Part shown: positions 31,901 to 41,085 of the stretch, piece by piece
Layout of the letters: every line of letters begins with the position of its first letter
Numbering within the stretch: position 1 is the stretch's first letter
Source: Molanna angustata
Taxonomy: Eukaryota > Arthropoda > Insecta > Trichoptera > Molannidae
Length of the DNA: 64,000 bases
Direction of reading: 5' to 3'
Assembly: GCA_963576475.1 (NCBI GenBank)
Contig: OY754979.1
Location: 29,103,078 to 29,167,077 of the forward strand
Translations under genes and position numbers: made by a program
Notes under the pieces: generated by a model
Database searches by the model: none
Seen by the model: only the letters and a program-made list of their open reading frames with translations
Told to the model about the DNA's origin: nothing

Positions 31901-34900
31901 CGGTGTGTACCGAGGTATTGGCGCTGTGGTGGTAGGCAGCGTGCCCTCAGCTGCTCTCTTCTTCCTCTCTTATGAAGCCATCAAATCATTTCCGGGGCCC
32001 AATATGGACAAAGCATATCAGCCCTTGGTGCATGTCTTGGCCGCTAGCGTTGCTGAAGTGGTAAGATAGCTCATTTTGCAATCATTTCAGTACAAGTTAA
32101 CACTAAATTAAAGTCCTACTTTATAATACTCTTATCTGGCCAGTACTCTCATATAGATCAGAATGCTGGGCAATCACTAAAACTGATGAAAGAGCCCTGG
32201 AAACTTTGGAGAGAAAAGTACTGAGAAGGATCTACAGCCTAATTTGTGACAACGGAGAGTGGCATATTAGATGACCAGGAACTGTATGATCTGCACAAGG
32301 ATCCCACCATCTTGAGTGAAATAAAAATCTGAAGACTCAGATGGATCGGACACATCCAGAGAATGATCAAAGAGAATCTCCCAAGACGAATTATGAATGT
32401 TGCACGGGGGGACGAAGAAGAATTGGAACGCCGAATCTTCGATGGCTGGACGGAGTAGTGAAAGGTGCAAACAACATCTGCATCCATAACTGGCTTAATG
32501 CATCATAAGACCGACAGTTATGGAGACGGGCTATGAAGGAGATTAAGACTCGACCTGGGTTGTAGAGCCATAGGTAGACAAATAGACAAGGTGGTCATTT
32601 ATTACACATTCTCTTAAAAAATTGGAATTCAGCTTTCAGAATGGATGACTTTTATTCAAATAATTCTGTAACAATTTCCATCTTGAGATTTTTAAAATCT
32701 TATTCTATAATCGTAAAATACAAAAGAGAAAAGCCATTGCGTTTCATTGGATTCACGAATCCATGCCCACGAGCACAGGCAACCAGAGTACCAGCCAGAA
32801 TGGGTGAGCCACACAGATTTGCGTCCATATATGTGGGCTTAAGGGGCCCCTTTATGACTCGAGTCACACTCACCCACCAATTTCCGACTGATAATCCATT
32901 TCCCTGCGCAACCAAATCCAATAGGACGCGGATAATGCTGCTATTACCACCCTATCCAGAAGTTCTTTTATTTTACCCTTAAAGTAGGTCCTTAAAGTTG
33001 GAATATAAAGACTTTGCAAACAGACCTCTTGCCCCCACCTCTACAACATATTATATATTATTTCTGATAAAGCCATTTTGAACTGTTTTATCTATCAGTT
33101 CTTTTTATTTGTTTACCTTGTATTTGTGTCTTATGTGATATATGTGTCGGACTGAACCTACGACTCCAGCTACCTCGGGCTTAATTTTGACCAAAGCCAA
33201 ATTTTTCTATCAGCTGCTAATAACAGTAAAAATTAAATAAGTTGTACGAATGTGTGCGAATTTACAGATGGCATGTCTTGTTCGAGTTCCGATGGAAATA
33301 GTCAAACAACGCAAGCAGGCTCTTCCAGGATTGGCTGGCACGCGAAATGGTTTTGGTATCTTGTTGGATGCTTACTTGACTGAGGGTATACGCAAGGGGC
33401 TCTATAGGGGCTTCCTCTCCACTATCGCCAGGGACCTGCCATTCAGCTTCATACAGTTTCCTCTGTGGGAGTACCTCAAGACCACTGTGGCCAGACACTC
33501 TCAGCTCGAGACTGCAACCAGCATACAGGTTTTTATTTTATTTAAATTAATTATGTAGAAACTTTAACGAAACATATATTTTTCTGTCCTTTTATTATTA
33601 CTTATTTATTTAATCATTTACATTTAATTACTGTCTTTTTTTTATTACTTATTTATTTAATCATTTACATTTATTTACTGTCTTTTTTAATTACTTATTT
33701 ACTTAATCATTTACATTTATTTACTGTCTTTTTTTATTACTTATTTATTTAATCATTTACATTTATTTACTGTTTTTTTTATCACTTATTTATTTAATCA
33801 TTTACATTTATTTACTGTATTTTTTTATTACTTATTTATTTAATCATTTACATTTATTTACTGTTTTTTTTATTACTTATTTATTTAATCATTTACTGTC
33901 TTTTTTGTTACTTATTTATTTAATCATTTACATTTACTTACTGTCTTTTTTTGTTACTTATTTATTTAATCATTTACATTTACTTACTGTCTTTTTTATT
34001 ACTTATTTATTTAATCATTTACATTTATTTACTGTAATTTTTTAAATATTTATTTATTTAATCATTTACATTTATTTGCGGTATACATATATTACCCCTT
34101 ACAAAAATACCTACACAAAAAAAAAAAACAACAACAAAATCACAGAAAAGAGTATAAAAATAAACCTACGCAAAAAAGAGAAAAACTTATCAACACCATA
34201 AAAAACAAAAAATAACATAATTGAATTTCAATCTTCTTTCCTTTCCTTAAATGAAAATGTAAATAAATATATTAGTAGGTTTATGATCAAAAAATATTCT
34301 CCTGCATGATCAAAAGAATATGGTAGTTTTATTATCTTTTAACATTTCTTCTTTTATGCAAGACATCAATTATTAATTTCAAATTAAACTTCTTTATTCA
34401 TTTTGTTTTATGTGTGGTTCGTTTTTCTTTTATTTCTAGTCGGCAGTTTGCGGTTCTATTGCTGGTGCCATTGCCGGTGGTATCACAACTCCGTTAGACG
34501 TGGCCAAGACCAGGATCATGTTGGCGCCGGCCTCCACCAAATCCCTCGGAATTCGAAGGACACTTCTGTCTGTTTATTGGTATGACAATTATTAGTTTTT
34601 ATGGCACAGTCCTTGTGTTTTGGGTAAATACACTGTACGTCAGCAGTCTAACTTACTATTTTCAATTTGAGTTTATTCCGATGCTAACCAAGTTTTTTAT
34701 ATGGCTGAAACTTACTAAGCGATTGTAGTCATGTTGCAAATAGTATGTAAGGATGTTTGTGTTTGTATAATATATTTTTTTATCTCCCCCACCTCTATGC
34801 TGAGTCTCATTAAATCCTACAAAATATATTACATTAAAACTTAAATATTCTTTTTTTTTTTTAAGAGGAAAGAGGAATACTGCGCCATACTTTCTGCTTT

Positions 34901-36563
34901 GAATTGACATATATTTTTTTGTATGGATATAATTGCGATATTTATACATAACCATACAAAAATAATTTATTGTATGGTTATGTTATGAATTGTGTTTGAT
35001 TTATTTGAGAATATTTGATCTTTTGTTTATCTTTGCTCTTTTTATGATATATTTACATTTTTAGATTTTTTTTTTATCGTTATTATATTCAATCAAAACG
35101 AGATTAAAAAATACTATGTACATCATGAAAAAACATAAAACTATTGGTTGCCCATCACAGTGTATAAAAAAAATGTATCTACATTAGAACTTTGAATTTC
35201 AAGCCAATGTGATTACTTAAACAAAATTATAGTATGTAATCCTTTTCAATTTAGTTTTAGGTTCATGGTATAAATGTACATACTATAAATTTATGTCATA
35301 GAATAATAATAGTATAGCCTGCAGTAAACGCGACTGCTTTATGTTGACTAATTTGGTCAACATTTTGCTACGAGCATTCATTAATCATTTGGCCGTCTGC
35401 GTAATACGTTCTCCAAATAGGGAATATTTAAATTGCTTGCAAAATTATTTACGCAGTCATAACGAGTAGTACTATACAAACAATGTCTACCAGCAGAGTC
35501 ATACATATATTGACACGAGCCGGCCAATAAAACGGCTTCACTTTTTCAGTGAGGTATTGTATGGTAATGAGTATTCTATAGTTCAATTATTATTCTATGC
35601 TCATAGTATAGAGATTGTTTTTTTTTTTTCACACATCTCCATATGGACATCTCTAACAAAAATTAAGAACCTAATTGTTATTACAGCTGTTAATATACAG
35701 TTGAGTAAATGTATAAAGGCCATCATATTAACTCTTTTCAATTGTTTGTTTATTTAATGGATACAATTCTGAACTCATGTTACAATTTGAAATCACATTA
35801 TAATCACAATGGATAAAAAAAAATATAAGTGCTTGGCATAATTTGCAAAAAAAAAATTAATACACACAGCTTCTTATTTTGAATGACATAACTCAAATTG
35901 TGTTAAAATGGCATTGAATGTTTGGATATTGTTAGCGCCGATTGCAAATCCGGCTAAATAAATCGAAATTTATGAATTGAATTGTTTATATGTAATGCGT
36001 GTTGGATGGGATATGATCAAGGAGCCGTAATAACCTTTGATCTTGTTACAATACTCCTCGAGTCCTCTTCTCTCACATATAACACAACACAAGGTACAAT
36101 ACGATAACACAATAACACACACGATGATGATATATATATATAAAACGATGATGATTTGAATAAAGCGACGAAACAAGACGATATTATTTGAGCGACGAAT
36201 TTGAATGATTGAATTGAGACGTGACGTTTTTGCGAGTTCCTTCTTCCAGTTTTGACCGCTAGGGGGAAGGAAACAGTTGTGGAAGGATTTTGGCGGGAAT
36301 CAAAGGTATTTTGATTTGTCCATCATTCGATATCAAACAGATATTATATATGAGAAAGGAAGAGCTGCGTTGGCTGTATATAGAATAAATTTAAGTAAAA
36401 AAATTCTGAGGAACCGTTTATCGTTTTCAGGGAAAAGGGAGTAGTGGGCCTCTTTGCTGGATTCATCCCTCGAGTTACTGGATTTGCACTCGGTGGAGCA
36501 ATATTCTTGGGAGCCTACGACTACGCCACAACGTTTTGTAAAGAGTTCTTCGGAGAACGGTAG
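28893..36563 (+). CDS. SAMC: Mitochondrial carrier, probable S-adenosylmethionine transporter (SLC25A26-like), five exons
   Basis: Exons 28893-28931, 31794-32060, 33268-33528, 34440-34579 and 36431-36563 join to 279 codons. Three carrier repeats each show the Px[DE]xx[KR] signature: P28-IDTLK, P110-MEIVK and P207-LDVAK. Near each are glycine-rich starts such as [10 protein letters not shown] and [11 protein letters not shown]. The order [22 protein letters not shown] and the 279-residue length fit SAMC, which exchanges cytosolic SAM for S-adenosylhomocysteine across the inner mitochondrial membrane to supply mitochondrial methylation. An in-frame TAA (28875-28877) upstream supports the ATG. 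The two most likely alternatives are another SLC25 member or a diverged SAMC paralogue. All splice sites are GT-AG. Introns are packed with repeats, but no exon is damaged. Confidence 0.9.
29345..29700 (+). mobile_element. tRNA-derived SINE, copy 4, interrupted by a foldback element
   Basis: The head (TGGCTCAGATAGTTAGATAT) is separated from the body (GACACAGTTTTTCATTATG onward) by the 182-bp foldback at 29383-29564. The body ends in TTAATTAATATTTGACATACC. It lies in carrier intron 1. Confidence 0.75.
29383..29564. mobile_element. 182-bp near-perfect foldback MITE, CTG target duplication
   Basis: The ends are GGGGGCAAGTCTGG and its inverse, flanked by CTG at 29380-29382 and 29565-29567. The arms pair almost completely, through TTACCCATATCATGGATATA and GAGTTCTATGATATC, around a tiny loop near 29475. 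The three-base duplication points towards PIF/Harbinger or CACTA-type mobilisation. Confidence 0.8.
30021..30122 (+). repeat. LINE-tail-like repeat, copy of 17212-17330
   Basis: AACTGCTAGCCCTAGAACAG and TACCTAGTTGGGTAGCAGTA match the inverted sequence near 17281-17320. An A/T-rich AAAATAAATA tail ends it. Confidence 0.6.
30436..30625. mobile_element. 190-bp MITE with TAA target duplication (Harbinger-like)
   Basis: TAA flanks it at 30433-30435 and 30626-30628. The termini GGCTGTGTTTCTCAAACAAA and, inward from the right, GACTGGGTTGCTTCAACAAA continue as inverted repeats of about 80 bp each, sharing CAAAATACTTTG and CATAAAATTGTTCAAAA. TWA duplication and a GGCTGTGTTT-like end fit PIF/Harbinger MITEs. 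No ORF. Confidence 0.75.
30668..30735 (+). mobile_element. tRNA-like sequence, SINE head or tRNA pseudogene
   Basis: TGGCAGAGAGGTTAG fits a pol III A box and GAGTTTGAATCCT a weak B box, at tRNA-like spacing. The acceptor stem does not pair, so it is not a functional tRNA. It differs from the abundant SINE family in this window. Confidence 0.45.
30846..31545 (+). mobile_element. LINE C-terminal fragment with AAATAAATAAAA tail
   Basis: The frame at 30870-31298 reads [50 protein letters not shown] and [10 protein letters not shown], as in the C-terminal end of Jockey/CR1-like RT ORFs. The 3' UTR reaches the A-rich tail at 31527-31541. It is inserted in carrier intron 1, sense to the gene. Confidence 0.65.
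31559..31780 (+). mobile_element. tRNA-derived SINE, copy 5 (best preserved), abutting a 3' splice site
   Basis: A box TGGCTCAGTTGG (31569-31580), B box GGTTCGATTCC (31613-31623), body to TTAGTTGCCCGAGAAGC and tail AAATAAATAAAA. The acceptor of carrier exon 2 is at 31791-31793, only about ten bases beyond the tail, so the branch site must lie within the SINE. Confidence 0.88.
31794..32060 (+). CDS. SAMC: SAMC exon 2
   Basis: The acceptor is GTTTTCAG before 31794 and the donor GTAAGA starts at 32061. The 89 codons, in phase 0 at both ends, cover the first carrier repeat: [43 protein letters not shown] and [11 protein letters not shown]. Confidence 0.93.
32125..32585 (+). mobile_element. LINE C-terminal relic
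   Basis: The frame starts with [20 protein letters not shown] and [15 protein letters not shown], then frameshifts to [17 protein letters not shown] and [13 protein letters not shown] residues and ends [11 protein letters not shown]. This is the conserved tail of an insect endonuclease/reverse transcriptase. It is highly decayed and lies in carrier intron 2. Confidence 0.7.
32640..33260. other. Carrier intron 2 remainder with a GC-richer segment
   Basis: Positions 32730-32950 are higher in GC and open on both strands (113 and 73 codons), but neither translation resembles a known family. Positions 33148-33235 are a diverged relative of the 24960-25070 repeat. Confidence 0.3.
33268..33528 (+). 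CDS. SAMC: SAMC exon 3
   Basis: The acceptor is TTTACAG before 33268 and the donor is GTTTTT at 33529, GT with a weak context. The 87 codons in phase 0 hold the second signature [13 protein letters not shown] and [20 protein letters not shown]. The ATG at the exon start is internal. Confidence 0.92.
33593..34080. repeat. 46-bp minisatellite, about 10.5 copies
   Basis: Units contain TTACTTATTTATTTAATCAT followed by TTACATTTATTTACTG and a T-rich run. Spacing is about 46 bp with small length changes in the T run. It fills most of carrier intron 3 and, read on this strand, is extremely pyrimidine and T rich. Confidence 0.92.
34440..34579 (+). CDS. SAMC: SAMC exon 4
   Basis: The acceptor is TTTATTTCTAG before 34440 and the donor GTATGA starts at 34580. 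It encodes [20 protein letters not shown], the third signature, and RRTLLSVY. Phase 2 at the end, completed by the G at 36431 to a Trp codon. Confidence 0.92.
34580..36430. other. Carrier intron 4, no coding feature
   Basis: This is a 1.85-kb AT-rich intron. Positions about 35930-36330 are more complex, with TGTTAGCGCCGATTGC and AATCCGGCTAAATAAATCG, and could be a solo LTR, but no paired end or target duplication was established. Confidence 0.4.
36431..36563 (+). CDS. SAMC: SAMC exon 5 (stop)
   Basis: The acceptor is GTTTTCAG before 36431. The exon reads [20 protein letters not shown], then [11 protein letters not shown] and ends GER at TAG (36561-36563). This is the end of the sixth transmembrane helix expected for the family. 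Confidence 0.93.
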
Positions 36564-36860
36564 CAAAGGTAATTACCTGTGAAATGTGATTACAGCCAAA
36601 GAATCCTAATTGGAGCATGTTTTATTTATTTTAATGATAAGAATTGTTTTTATAAATACTAATATTTATACATGTTATGTTTTAAAGAATGAATATGTCC
36701 ATGAAACATGTAGATAAGTGAACGAAATAGCACAAAACAATGTACAAATTTAAGAAATCTTATATTATTTTATTGAAAAAGTAAATCCAATAATAGTTTA
36801 ATATATCACGGTATATCTCATAATGTAGTGTAACATATGATGGTTGTGCGGGTGTGCATT

Positions 36861-36935
36861 GAGTGGGTGGTGAAAATCATTGCTGGACTATGTGAGATGT
36901 TGTTTTACCTGTTGTATTTTCAATTATGATGTTTA
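36861..36935. repeat. Dispersed repeat family B, copy 3 (diverged)
   Basis: GAGTGGGTGGTGAA and TGTTTTACCTGTTGTATTTTC parallel 15345-15425 and 16062-16150. Confidence 0.45.
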
Positions 36936-36960
36936 TCTTTGAGGCGATACACTTCATAAG

Positions 36961-37048
36961 TCTCCAGAAACTTGTGGCAACTTGTTATTGAGTGCGTGTT
37001 AAATATATATTTGACATAGTACCTGTTAGTTGCCCGAGAAGCTATACA
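36961..37048 (+). mobile_element. SINE 3' end fragment, copy 6
   Basis: CTCCAGAAACTTGTGGCAAC, GAGTGCGTGTTAAAT and TTAGTTGCCCGAGAAGC match the SINE body. The tRNA-like head is missing (5' truncated). Confidence 0.75.
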
Positions 37049-37429
37049 AAAATAAAATTCCCCAACTTTTATGAAACGCCCGAAGACGAGATGATAATAT
37101 AAAAGAGTTGATGTACTATTTAAGGCGGTGCCTCATGACCAAATATAAGTATAAAACAACTATAAACCTAATTCTTTTTTTATATGGTGGATATGTTCCA
37201 CGCAATACATGGATAAAATTATATGTGAATAAAGAATAATGGTGGAGAGGTTTCTCGGTATAAAATACAATACAGGATATCAACAAATAACTTACATTCT
37301 TGAACTTTTTTACTGACAAAATGACTTTATGTATAAAAAAATTAAATATTATATATTGTTAACTACATATTTGAATATTCGCGCCAATCAAATTAGTTAC
37401 CCAGTTGACCGCCAGAGCGATTGTGGCGC

Positions 37430-37595
37430 CTAGCCTCAACCAATCACACGCGTCTGCTTGCGCATGCGCGTTTCCCCAGCAGGATAGTAACATTACGGAC
37501 TCAATGGTTGGCTACACTGAACAACCGTTGGGACTGCCCACTTTTCCAGCACTGTTTGAATCGTAGAGATCTCTTTCGCGCGATATAGATATCTG
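37430..37595. promoter_or_regulatory. CpG-containing promoter-like island
   Basis: This short GC-rich island in AT-rich DNA has CAACCAATCACACGCG (CCAAT box) and the palindrome GCGCATGCGC, an NRF-1-type site, followed by TCGCGCGAT. No first exon could be assigned on either strand. It could also be part of a retroelement LTR. Confidence 0.25.
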
Positions 37596-37744
37596 TATTC
37601 CGTGTGAATTAAATAACATTATTATAATTGCTAACAATATATCTACTTACTAAAAAAATTAAAAAAATATATATTGTCCCTAGGAAAAGACAAAAATTGC
37701 AAGATTAAAGGTTTCTTGCAAGCAATGAGTAAAATCCAATTGTT

Positions 37745-38330
37745 TTAGCACCAGAGAATGTTATAAAAGTGTCTGATTCTTGTCACAAGTACCAAAGGTA
37801 AAAGAATAAGAAAACTAAAATAGATCTTGTTGGTATTCCTTGGTAACACCACAATTAGTAAATCGGTTAGCTCTCTGAGAAGCGAAGAAATATGATTTAT
37901 ACCATTGATATTGGCGAGGCATTGTGCTATTTCTTTTTTCATTAGTAGTGTGGGAGTTGGTTGAGTTTGCTAGTTGGTTTCAATAATATGATGCGTAACA
38001 TTATGTACTGAACGTATTGGGTTCATATCTGCTTGTGTCAAATTTGGATATTTTTTAAAAATTTTATTAAATTTACATGTTGTTTGTACAGTGGCTATAT
38101 TAATTATGCTTGTTTTATATATGAATCCTCTCATGGATAATCATGTGGCTTTGTCGATTAATGATTGCCTTTTTAAGTCTACCAAAATATCGTAGTGAGT
38201 TAAGAAATCAACTCCAATAATTGTTTTTGTGACGTTTGCAATAATAAATTTCCACTTGTGATTTCTGCATAATCCCAAATTTAAGTTTATTACCTTGTGT
38301 CCGTAAGTCGGTATGCGTGTGCCATTTACA
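37745..38330 (-). mobile_element. Gypsy-like pol fragment: protease end and RT linker
   Basis: The minus frame reads IPTYGHKVINLNLGLCRNHK, IIGVDFLTHYDILVDLKRQS (retropepsin C-terminus), then after a stop PNLTQADMNPI and VHNVTHHIIET, the linker before Ty3/Gypsy reverse transcriptase. RT motifs are not preserved further down. The catalytic Asp-Thr/Ser-Gly of the protease is not in the remaining sequence. Confidence 0.65.
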
Positions 38331-38339
38331 TACATACAT

Positions 38340-39575
38340 ATATAATCACATAGATCATATTGACTCCACAGTTGCAGACTCCACAAACCCATTCCTTGCA
38401 AACAAACCATGCAAAGGCACCAATATCGGTCTTTGCTCTTTTCTTTTTTACACATTTTGCACAATAAACTATTCAGTTTTTCCTTGAGAGGTTTTTTATT
38501 TCTTACCTACTCCAGAACAACCCGGAAGAGGTTCAGGAATGTTTACTATCTCCTTGTTTTCACCAGAACTCTCGCCAGGTTTGACATCAAGTTTACGCTT
38601 TCTTTTAACTGTCGGTGCATTCTCTGAATGTCACATACACTGCATAATCTCTTTTACAGAGTTATTCACAATCTCCTTATCATCCGACGTGGGAGCATCG
38701 GGCATGGTATTAATAACCCGGTTTCTATTTAGTGGAAATATACCAGTCTTGTCAACAACAAAAAAAACCCAGAGAGAATGTTGTTTTTTGCATTAGGCTC
38801 GATTTTATGCAATAATTTTATTAATAAATTTGGAAATGTGCTTTTAGGGATAACCGCTTCTTTTCTACCCTCCTAAGTCACTTCCAATCAGAGAGAGAAT
38901 GTCTCTCCAGGCCATTTTGAGCGGTCTAAAAAATTCAACATCTAAAGGTTGCGTCAGATGGGTAAAGTTTGGTGAAAGAAAAACCATAAATATATTTTCA
39001 TTTTGTAACTTTTCAATTAAGTCCATTGATAAGTTATCTCCAATTATAATTTTCTTGCCAATCTTTTCTTTGAAATACGGTAGTATAATTGTTACCCAAT
39101 CATCAAAACAAATGCTATCAAACCACTCAGAAAGTGTCCTATTATAATGCGCTCCTCGAGGTCCATTCTCTCTCCAAGTATCATACAAATGTTGTGCTTT
39201 ATACACAACATAAGGCGGAACCAGCAAGCCATCAGCAGATGCTGAAAACATTATGGACGTAGAACTCTTTGAACTGTTCATTACGCGTTCTGGATACTTA
39301 CAACCCCTCTTCACAATAACTTTCTTCTTTCCTGGATCATCTGATAGGTTAGTTTCGTCGTAATTGATTATATTTTCAGTTTTAACATCTTTAAGTGATA
39401 TCTCCAAATTGTCAAAATATTCCTTCATTACATCAGCTGTAACTTCAGCACGAGACCTTTTAATATTTCGACAAAATCTTTGTGATAAGTCATTTTTGTG
39501 TCTTAAAAATCCTAAAACAAAGTCTCGTTTCCTGGTAGATCTCTTTTCATTTACACCTTTACACTTCATTTAATT
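38340..39575 (-). mobile_element. Pogo/jerky-like transposase 1 (DDE_1 superfamily)
   Basis: A 234-codon frame (39569-38865) carries RRDFVLGF-like (RKRDFVLGFLRHKNDLSQRF) and the catalytic acids Asp71 (NYDETN), Asp178 (IIGDNLS) and Asp210 (LTQPLDVEFF), followed by PLKMAWRDIL. Beyond a stop, the minus strand continues as decayed coding sequence with KTGIFPLNRNRVINTMPDA and a Cys-rich end near 38360-38460. The catalytic acids are kept, but the N-terminal DNA-binding part is missing and the C-terminus has stops. Confidence 0.8.
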
Positions 39576-40003
39576 TAGCGGGTGGTCACTTGTCCTGCGT
39601 GATCGCGAGATGAACGAAATAATATTACGTGTTCAGGATTGCACTAAATAAATGGGACGTTCGCAATGTTATTCTTTTAAAATATTTATAATATTGTCGT
39701 GTGTTTTACCTGCTACACGACAATAGTTTGTGGTATTTGATACTTCTCCTCCGTAATAGCAAAATGAGAAGCTTCCTCAAATGTCTTTGGATCGTAACAA
39801 AAGACCATATTGAGGGAGAACTCCCATAATGAACGAATGCATTGCAATATCTTTAATTAAAGCAAATTTTCCAACCAACTCATTTGGATTTAACGTTTCT
39901 CGTTTATCCGCTCTAGATAAATCGCTATAACACTTATCTTTTCGCTGCATAAATTCAACTATGCTTTCGTATTTTCTCTGTTTACGTTCTTTAAAAATCC
40001 TAA
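39574..40003 (-). mobile_element. Gypsy-like gag segment, copy 1
   Basis: The minus frame reads VEFMQRKDKCYSDLSRADKR and LVGKFALIKDIAMHSFIMGV, then after a frameshift DPKTFEEASHFAITEEKYQ, as in retrotransposon capsid proteins. The segment is about 97% identical to 44677-45105, sharing the same frameshift. It is flanked by ~58-bp duplications of pogo sequence (39504-39561 and 39998-40063, ATCCTAAAACAAAGTC...). Confidence 0.75.
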
Positions 40004-40685
40004 AACAAAGTCGTTTCCTTTGAAAGATTTCCTGGTAGATCTCTTTTCATTTACACCTTTGTGAAGAAACAATTTACTCAATTACTAATTATTAAACTAA
40101 TGAAATTACGACGATCTGGAGACGATGACGCTATATTTGTACCAACACGGGACTCTTTTATACCCGTACCACGAGATCCTCTAGGCGGGGGCGGTAGAGG
40201 TTTACAATGACGAGACCGCCACAGTACCATAGAAATGCTGTTCTCTAATGCATCAATAAGTTTGGATTGTTAACTAGCCTCATTGACCAAAAGGATCACT
40301 TGCATTATCACCACCAAACTTTAAAAAATGCCAGTTCTTCTTTCTAGGAGAAAGGTTATGCCAGCACACAATGCAATATGTTGATTATTTAGTCCATACT
40401 GCATTATGTTATGGACCAGTACATTCCTGTATGCGATAAACAATGCTTATTTGTCTATCATATACTATTTCAATAAGAGATAAGAATGATAGAGGAAGTA
40501 ATAATACATGTACTGTTTACCACATTCCCACTTTTAAAATCTTGTTAGACTTGTTACCTATATATGGAGAGTATCATCTCCATACATTGATCAATATTCA
40601 ACGACGATTGAAGAGATAGCTACTGCTATACATTGTTCCGTGTCCGTCAATTTATTAAGATCCTTAAATATACAATAACCCGGTT
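40004..40685. other. Unassigned stretch between gag pieces
   Basis: Apart from the pogo duplication up to 40063, no coding similarity was recognised. CTAGGCGGGGGCGG at about 40181 is the only GC-rich spot. Confidence 0.35.
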
Positions 40686-41085
40686 TATTTAAATTTAAAC
40701 TTCTGCCGTTAACTCTTCGACCAGTTCCACCATGGCAGATGATGGGAGGTCTCTTTCGTTTAAATCTTTCTTCTTATTTTTGAATCCATTATAATTATTA
40801 TTCCTATTTTTATAATTATGATTTTTGTACCCATTGTTTTGATCGTTATTATTATTTCCATTCTGCAATTGATTTTTATATTTAAAACAATTCTTTTTTA
40901 TATGACCTGGGATTCCACAAAAATAACACGTTATTTTGTTATCCTCGCGAGTGTTAAAAATACGTACGTTTGTCCTTTGGTTATTTTTGAAACATTCGTA
41001 TGTTTCATGCCCTGCTTTTTTGCAGTTGTTACAAATTTTTTTATTTGGTACTGTTTTGTGAAATGTAGTGTGGTGTTACACTTTT
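40686..41085 (-). mobile_element. Gag nucleocapsid with two CCHC zinc knuckles
   Basis: On the minus strand CNNCKKAGHETYEC and CYFCGIPGHIKKNC each fit C-x2-C-x4-H-x4-C. An Asn/Lys-rich linker and SSAMVELVEELTAEV followed by a stop near 40690 come next. This is the RNA-binding end of a retrotransposon gag. The frame is intact here. Confidence 0.85.

Noticed and set aside
32700..32921. 73-codon minus ORF in carrier intron 2
   Set aside because: It has no recognisable domain, lies antisense in an intron, and the plus strand is also open, so it was kept only as an unassigned GC-richer segment.
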